Of a DNA stretch of 39,803 bases, positions 33,483 through 39,803 are shown in pieces (position 1 is the stretch's first letter; each line of letters starts with the position of its first letter). The DNA is from Opitutia bacterium. GTDB lineage: Bacteria > Verrucomicrobiota > Verrucomicrobiae > Opitutales > Opitutaceae. The notes below the pieces were generated by a model. It was not told the DNA's origin and did not search any database. It saw only the letters and a list, made by a program, of their open reading frames with translations. Location of the stretch: positions 1 to 39,803 of the forward strand of contig CANEVO010000023.1 in the NCBI GenBank assembly GCA_947442255.1, written 5' to 3'. The translations under genes and the position numbers were made by a program.

Positions 33483-33575
33483 TCATCCGGACACGCAACG
33501 CGGACCCAGCCCGCCGAGGACGCGCGGCTCGAGCGGCGCCGAGCACGACGGACAGTTGGGCGGCGAATCAGGCAT
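33483..33575 (-). pseudogene. Zinc-ribbon N-terminal fragment, possibly of a protein kinase
   Basis: A 30-codon frame from ATG 33575 encodes NCPSCSAPLEPRVLGGLGPR then C. This resembles the 'CP.CGA.LP..AP.GLCPRCL' zinc ribbon that opens many Verrucomicrobia serine/threonine kinases. A stop at 33483 and the lack of any downstream kinase sequence show that it is only a fragment, if real. It lies just upstream of the DUF4926 ORF on the same strand. Weakly supported: 30 residues could match by chance. Confidence 0.3.
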
Positions 33576-33607
33576 GGAGACAACCCAGGCGCCCCGCGCC
33601 CACCCAA

Positions 33608-33641
33608 GCCGACGTGTAACGTATTACGTTACATGTCGGCT
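33608..33641. repeat. Near-perfect 34-base palindrome
   Basis: GCCGACGTGTAACGTA (33608-33623) pairs with TACGTTACATGTCGGC (33625-33640) at 15 of 16 positions around a single base. The TGTAAC/GTTACA core resembles that of the hairpin at 29370-29440. Could be a regulator operator or a cruciform-forming repeat. Confidence 0.8.
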
Positions 33642-33752
33642 CGGGGGCGAAGCGGGAGCGCGGCGCGAGCAAGCAATGAGATTCCAGGGCGCAGCAGCCG
33701 ACCAGTCGTTGGGAAAATTGAAACCTGGCACCTGATGATCAAAGCTGATCCG

Positions 33753-33794
33753 GCTCGAGGCAGCCCTACCCGTGAAGGCGGGGCTGCCTCGAGC
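33753..33794. terminator. Hairpin after the MFS gene
   Basis: Perfect 14-base arms GCTCGAGGCAGCCC (33753-33766) and GGGCTGCCTCGAGC (33781-33794), 14-base loop. It lies 4 bases after the minus-strand MFS stop. There is no T-run on the downstream side, so intrinsic termination is only suggested. Confidence 0.5.
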
Positions 33795-33798
33795 GCAC

Positions 33799-35073
33799 TT
33801 AACTTCGGAATCCAGACCGTGGGCCGGTCGACGATCCCGGGGCCGTTCGGGCCGGTGGCGTGCCGCGGCCATGGTAGGCGATGAGGAAATACGCGAACAC
33901 CGCACCGGCGCCGAGGGCGAGGCCGTTCCAGAACAGGGGCCAGTTGGCGCCGACCTCCGTCGCGCTGCGCGCAAACCACCAACCCGAGGAAAGGTATCCC
34001 GTGAGGCTGCCCGCGCCGCCGATCATCAAGGCCAGCAGGGCCTGCGCCCGCGCGCGCCAGGCCGGATCGATTCGTTCCTCGAGGTAAATCTGTGCCGTGA
34101 TCAGCACGAACGTGTACGAGACGCCGTGCAGCGAGATGCCGAGCAGCAGGCCGGCCCGGCTATCGAGCGCACACAGCGTGAACCGGACCACCCCGAGGAA
34201 GAGTCCGATCGAGAAAATCCACTTCAGCCGCCAGCACAGGAGCAGCCGCGCCAGCGCCAGCATCGCAAAAATCTCGGTGACCTGTCCCAGCGACATCCAC
34301 GACGTGGTGTGGTCGATCCCCAGTTCGCGCAGGTGAACCGGCGTGTAGGGATAGAACCCAACGAGCGGGATGTTGAACAGCGCCGCGGCGATGAACACCA
34401 CCCGATGATCGCGGTTCTTGAGCAGGGTGAGCGCGTCGAGACCGAAGCGTTGCCGCCAGCTCACCGTCCCCGCCAGCCGCGGCGCCGTTGCCGTCGGCAG
34501 GAGCAGGGACAAAGCCGCCACCCCGAGCCAGCCCACCGCGCCGGCATAGCCCGCCCGCGTGGAGGCGTCCGCGTCGATCAGGCTCACGAGCCAGCAGCCC
34601 GCCATCCAGCCCAGCGTGGCCACCGCGCGCACGGGGCCGAAATGACGCCGGGCATCCCGCAGTCCGCCGAAAACCACGGTCGCAGCGAGGCTCCAGGCCG
34701 GGGCCGAGCACAGCGCATGCACCAGTACCAAGCCCAGCACCACGCCGGGTGGCGCACCCTGATGGATGGCGAACGACGCCGTGGCCATCGAGGCCGAAGT
34801 CGCGAGGGCCAGCCCGCGCAACACGATGACCGGGGCCGCGTGACGATCGGCCAGCGCCCCGAAGAACAGCGGGGAAATGAAGGCCGCGACGCCCGAGGTC
34901 GCGTAGGCGAACGTCTTGATCCCTTGGTAACCGTGCGCATCGAGCACGCTCGTCAGCGGCACGAACCACATCGCCATCGATGCGCCCTGGACGAAATAGA
35001 GCGCGGTCAGCTGGGCATAGATCACCCACGCGGGGCGCGACGCGTCCGTGGAGGAGTGAGAGCCAGCCGCCAT
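33799..35073 (-). CDS. MFS transporter, nucleoside:H+ symporter-like
   Basis: 424 residues from ATG 35073, about 12 membrane segments. It starts WVIYAQLTALYFVQGASMAM and WFVPLTSVL, as in NupG/XapB-like symporters ('L....F..FF..G...P....L'). FAYATSGVAAFISPLFFGALADRH and FYPYTPVHLRELGID are also typical, and the TSWMSLGQVTEIFAMLALAR block corresponds to the family 'S.GQ..E......'. LHGVSYTFVLITAQIYLEER is the signature of PVC members. Substrate is uncertain; nucleosides or sugars are inferred from similarity. The reading frame is open further upstream to 35223, overlapping the end of the propeller gene, so the two may be transcribed together. Confidence 0.85.
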   Translation of the reverse strand: MAAGSHSSTDASRPAWVIYAQLTALYFVQGASMAMWFVPLTSVLDAHGYQGIKTFAYATSGVAAFISPLFFGALADRHAAPVIVLRGLALATSASMATASFAIHQGAPPGVVLGLVLVHALCSAPAWSLAATVVFGGLRDARRHFGPVRAVATLGWMAGCWLVSLIDADASTRAGYAGAVGWLGVAALSLLLPTATAPRLAGTVSWRQRFGLDALTLLKNRDHRVVFIAAALFNIPLVGFYPYTPVHLRELGIDHTTSWMSLGQVTEIFAMLALARLLLCWRLKWIFSIGLFLGVVRFTLCALDSRAGLLLGISLHGVSYTFVLITAQIYLEERIDPAWRARAQALLALMIGGAGSLTGYLSSGWWFARSATEVGANWPLFWNGLALGAGAVFAYFLIAYHGRGTPPARTAPGSSTGPRSGFRS

Positions 35074-35179
35074 CGCTCGAACCAAGCGCAAAGCCGCCAC
35101 GGCGCGAAGAACAAACCCGCGGGGGCCCATCCGCGGAAAGCCAACTCGCTGGCGCTTGCAGCCGCCAAGCAGCCGCGGG

Positions 35180-36814
35180 TCAGGAAGCGGCGAACTGCAG
35201 CGCAAAAATGTCCGCATCCGCAAGGGCGAAGCGGAGCCGGACGGCTTTGCCCTGCAGCGCGGAGACGTCGGCGCCGTTCTTCCACGTCACCTTGCGATTG
35301 AGCGAGTCACCGAAGACAACCTGGCTGTCGGCGAGCGTGAAGCCGGGAATCGCGCGGCCACCTTCGTCCTGGATCTCCAAGCGGATGCCGCCCGCGGCGG
35401 ACGACGAAAAATTCAGACGCAGGACGGAACCCTTGAACCGCAGCGGACGCGTCACCATCTCGCCCACGGCGACCCCGGCGTGGACTGACACGAAGCCATC
35501 CAAACGCAGCGTGTGCCGGCGGAGCGTGCTGCTCTTGCCCGTCCAGTAGCTCTCGACGGCATAGAAGGAGAGTTCGTTGGGCGCACCGCCGTCCAGACCC
35601 GAGGGCGTTTCAACGATGTGCCACGCGAGACACTGGTGGCCGTAGTTCCAGGTGCCCTCGCGCTCGAGGCCGGGACGGAGGAAGGCCTCGTCCCACCGCT
35701 TGAAGGTCACGCCGTCGCGGCTCGTCATGAGCAGCGCGTCGGACACCGCCGTGCCGTAGCGTGGGTTGACCGTGGCGCGCAGTTCCCGGTTCTCGAGCTC
35801 GGGGAGCGCCCGCGTGGAGTCGTTCCAGCCGCGATCCACGTAGTGCATCGGGAAACCGACGTAGAGATGCGGGGCGCGGTGGTAGGGCTTGATCTGGTTG
35901 GTATAGAGATGCACCTCGGGCGCGGCGCCAGGGTAACTCACGTCCACGTGCGGCTGCCAGGTGATGAAGTCCTTCGACGTTGCGGTGCGGATACCGCGAT
36001 AGCCGGCGGCCTTCCAGGTGCCCTCGTTCGTCACGCCCTCGCTGAAGAACCGCCAGTAGGCGCGATACTCGCCACGCCCGGCATCCCAGAACGCGAGGTT
36101 CTGGGAATCGAAGGCGCCCTCCGTGATGATCGGCTTCTCGCTCATCGGCGTCCAGCGGAGGCCGTCGGCCGACTGGAATGCGATCAGACCGAAGGGCTTG
36201 CGACTCCGGACCAGCGCCTTGTAACGGGCGTCGGCGGGCGCGGCGGGATTCTCGTCCTTGAACACGGCTGATTCCGCGGCGTTGAGGTGCATGCCGCCCC
36301 ACGGACCGCTGGGCAGGACGATGTTGTTCGCCTTCGAGCCGATGTAGTTGAAGAGCCCGAGCTCGGGCTTGCGCCAGTGGATGCCATCGTTGCTCTCCGC
36401 GTAGCAGAGGCGGTGGGCGTCGGCGTCGCCGGTGTACGGGTTCTTTTGGCTGCCCTCGAGATGCCACGCCTTGTAGTAAAGGCGGTAGAGGTCGCCGTCC
36501 TTGAAGAGACTGTGGTACCCGCTGCCGCTGCCTTCCCACGGCGCGTCGTGCTCGATGACGATTTCGCGCGGCTGGGGGTGATGCAGGAGGAGTTCGACGC
36601 GGCCGGTCATCGACTCGATCAGGTGATCATCGACGAAAAGCTCCCGCCGGGAACCGATGTCCTCCACGCCCTTTGGCCCCGCCGCGGCCGACGTCGCCGC
36701 CGCTGCGGCACCCTGGGTCTCAGGTGCGAGGCGGAGCGTGGCAGCGGTGACCGCGAGACCGGAAAGCTGGAGGAACGTGCGACGGGACAAAGGGGCGCTT
36801 TTTTTCGGTTTCAT
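35180..36814 (-). CDS. Tat-exported five-bladed beta-propeller protein (GH32/GH43-like)
   Basis: 544 residues. A twin-arginine signal (LSRRTFLQLSGLAVTAATLR) ends near QGAAAA. The mature protein has RRELFVDDHLIESMTGRVEL, GSGYHSLFKDGDLYRLYYKA and YAESNDGIHWRKPELGLF, the 'G.Y.SLF.DGD.YRLYY' and 'YA.S.DGIHW.KP.LGL' blocks of a family often described as glycosyl-hydrolase-like in PVC bacteria. It continues FQSADGLRWTPMSEKPIITE and DALLMTSRDGVTFKRWDEAF. A C-terminal beta-sandwich-like part (about 450-544) ends VRLRFALADADIFALQF. Catalytic acids cannot be named with certainty. It precedes the MFS transporter by about 106 bases on the same strand, suggesting an exported sugar enzyme plus importer. 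Confidence 0.82.
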   Translation of the reverse strand: MKPKKSAPLSRRTFLQLSGLAVTAATLRLAPETQGAAAAATSAAAGPKGVEDIGSRRELFVDDHLIESMTGRVELLLHHPQPREIVIEHDAPWEGSGSGYHSLFKDGDLYRLYYKAWHLEGSQKNPYTGDADAHRLCYAESNDGIHWRKPELGLFNYIGSKANNIVLPSGPWGGMHLNAAESAVFKDENPAAPADARYKALVRSRKPFGLIAFQSADGLRWTPMSEKPIITEGAFDSQNLAFWDAGRGEYRAYWRFFSEGVTNEGTWKAAGYRGIRTATSKDFITWQPHVDVSYPGAAPEVHLYTNQIKPYHRAPHLYVGFPMHYVDRGWNDSTRALPELENRELRATVNPRYGTAVSDALLMTSRDGVTFKRWDEAFLRPGLEREGTWNYGHQCLAWHIVETPSGLDGGAPNELSFYAVESYWTGKSSTLRRHTLRLDGFVSVHAGVAVGEMVTRPLRFKGSVLRLNFSSSAAGGIRLEIQDEGGRAIPGFTLADSQVVFGDSLNRKVTWKNGADVSALQGKAVRLRFALADADIFALQFAAS

Positions 36815-36953
36815 GCGGAAGGAAAACGGACGGGTGAGGAGCGGGGTGCCCCGGGATTGGGATCAGTCCCGCCGCGCAGCTCAATTCAGCGGCGTTGGTA
36901 AGCCGACTTGACCAGAATGTCCCGGCGGTGGCGGGAGCGCTTCCCTCTCCGCC

Positions 36954-37089
36954 GTGGCTGCGAGCGTGAGCGAGTGGCGGATTGCGAGTAGCGCCAATCT
37001 CCGACTGGCGAACGGCACGTCGATCAACCCGTACAGTGAAACCCGTGCCACTCTTCCCACCCGAGCCCCCCGCTCACGCTCGCAGCCAC
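36954..37089. repeat. Family D inverted pair upstream of the tgt fusion
   Basis: GTGGCTGCGAGCGTGAGCG (36954-36972) and its perfect reverse complement (37071-37089) flank 98 bases. Single copies occur at 19320 and 29214. It lies between the divergent propeller and tgt-fusion genes, ending 69 bases before the tgt ATG, so it occupies their control region. The rest of the 36815-37158 stretch shows no gene. Confidence 0.85.
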
Positions 37090-37158
37090 CTCGTCAGACG
37101 CGCTCGCGCTTTAAGGTTTGCGCGTGCCGCGCGGGGGTTGCTCCTTCACGACACCGAA

Positions 37159-39285
<2,127 letters not shown>

Positions 39286-39610
39286 GCGGTGGCTCGGGCG
39301 TAGCGCCAGCCTCCGACCACAGCCGGTCCCATCGGAGAGTGGATCGAGCCACACAACCCACCCTTCGGGCACCCCTCTACGGGAGGGAATCCTGAACAAG
39401 CCAGGTCTCAAGATCCCCTCTGGAGAGGAGATCCTGAAGAAGCACGTGCCGAAGATCCCCTCTGGAGAGGGGTGGCGCGCAGCGCCGGGGGGTGTGGGCT
39501 GGTTGCCTCCACGGCGGTGCCCACTCCGGAAATATTTCTTGCGACCCGCGGGAATGTGGCGGGCGCTAGAGCCGTTCGATGTCGGGTCAGAGGCACGGTC
39601 GAGATCGTGA
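39286..39610. other. Intergenic region with tandem GATCCCCTCTGGAGAGG repeat
   Basis: No gene seen up to the stop codon at 39608. It contains the 40-base tandem repeat at 39389-39470 and GGAGAGGGGTGGCGCGCAGC, a common type of intergenic repeat tail. Confidence 0.5.
39389..39470. repeat. Two tandem 40-base units
   Basis: Units 39389-39428 and 39431-39470 both start ATCCTGAA(C/G)AAG and end AAGATCCCCTCTGGAGAGG; the middle differs. A CCCTCTACGGGAGGG hairpin precedes them. Confidence 0.8.
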
Positions 39611-39803
39611 TTTGAGTCAGGCAGCGGGTTTTCAGCAGCGCCGGCGCAAGCGGCTTCTTCGCCGGTCAGGCACTTCCTCGATCACCACATCGCGGAACTG
39701 GCGGACCTGTTTGTTTTCCTGCACGACCGCGTCGGCGCAACGCAGTACACGTTCCGGCTCGAGGAGATCGAAGCCCGGTTCCAGGAGCCGCTGCGCCGGG
39801 AGC
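39611..39803 (+). CDS. Partial unrecognised coding region running off the window
   Basis: An open frame of 64 codons to the window end. From about 39671 it encodes HFLDHHIAELADLFVFLHDR, then VGATQYTFRLEEIEARFQEP, with a composition and third-position GC like the neighbouring genes. No ATG, GTG or TTG lies in frame between the stop at 39608 and the end of the window, so the start is unclear. It could use a CTG, be frameshifted, or be an N-terminally truncated remnant. No family recognised. Confidence 0.35.

Larger units (their letters stand above)
33117..33798. other. Intergenic region with gene remnants and palindromes
   Basis: Between the PVC haem gene and the MFS gene. It contains a family E repeat (33193-33220), a short DUF4926 ORF, a zinc-ribbon-like fragment, a 34-base palindrome (33608-33641) and a hairpin (33753-33794). 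The long plus-strand open frame through this region has no family resemblance. Confidence 0.55.

Noticed and set aside
33163..33735. 190-codon plus-strand ORF between the PVC haem and MFS genes
   Set aside because: Runs through repeats and palindromes, no recognisable motif; the minus strand shows DUF4926-like sequence instead.

Overview
The window looks like a chromosomal stretch from a member of the Verrucomicrobiota, most likely Opitutales/Opitutaceae. The evidence is the high GC, the rarity of Shine-Dalgarno sites, and protein types typical of the PVC group. These include two Tat-exported DUF1501 proteins paired with a DUF1800 or a PSCyt1/PSCyt2/PSD1 protein, a PVC-type haem-binding dehydrogenase, two sulfatases and Tat-exported sugar enzymes. 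The assignment rests on recognising families by eye; no 16S or other marker was available.

Layout. 1-3061: the end of a fused spermidine-synthase-like gene, an NTP/NDP-antiporter-like transporter, a decayed zinc-free/zinc-binding dehydrogenase (MDR) remnant and a Tat-exported aldo/keto reductase. 3611-9307: a plus-strand cluster of a 1083-residue DUF1800 surface protein, DUF1501, a pseudopilin-tail-like lipid-anchored or membrane-anchored protein and a broken pseudopilin. 9743-22485: plus-strand NHL protein, PSCyt/PSD1 plus DUF1501 pair, sulfatase, DUF4159 protein, DNA/RNA endonuclease, GT61 glycosyltransferase and an anti-sigma-like/PAS fusion. 22697-25188 (minus): a PQQ-dehydrogenase/cytochrome c operon, divergent from a second sulfatase. 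27064-36814: a sugar isomerase, class II aldolase, small TonB-like secreted protein, PVC haem dehydrogenase, a short DUF4926 ORF, a nucleoside-symporter-like MFS protein and a Tat-exported beta-propeller protein. 37159-39285: a fusion of tRNA-guanine transglycosylase with an MnmC-type methyltransferase.

Most proteins are exported: Tat signals on DUF1501 (two), aldo/keto reductase, isomerase and propeller protein, and Sec-type signals on sulfatases, cytochromes and the NHL protein. Together they suggest periplasmic oxidation and breakdown of sulfated or otherwise complex polysaccharides. That functional link is inferred from family membership and proximity only.

The intergenic space is unusually rich in palindromic repeats. 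At least eight different families occur, several of them directly after stop codons. One copy of the GTGGCAC...GTGCCAC family lies in frame inside the methyltransferase half of the tgt fusion. No tRNA, rRNA, CRISPR array or intact transposase was seen.
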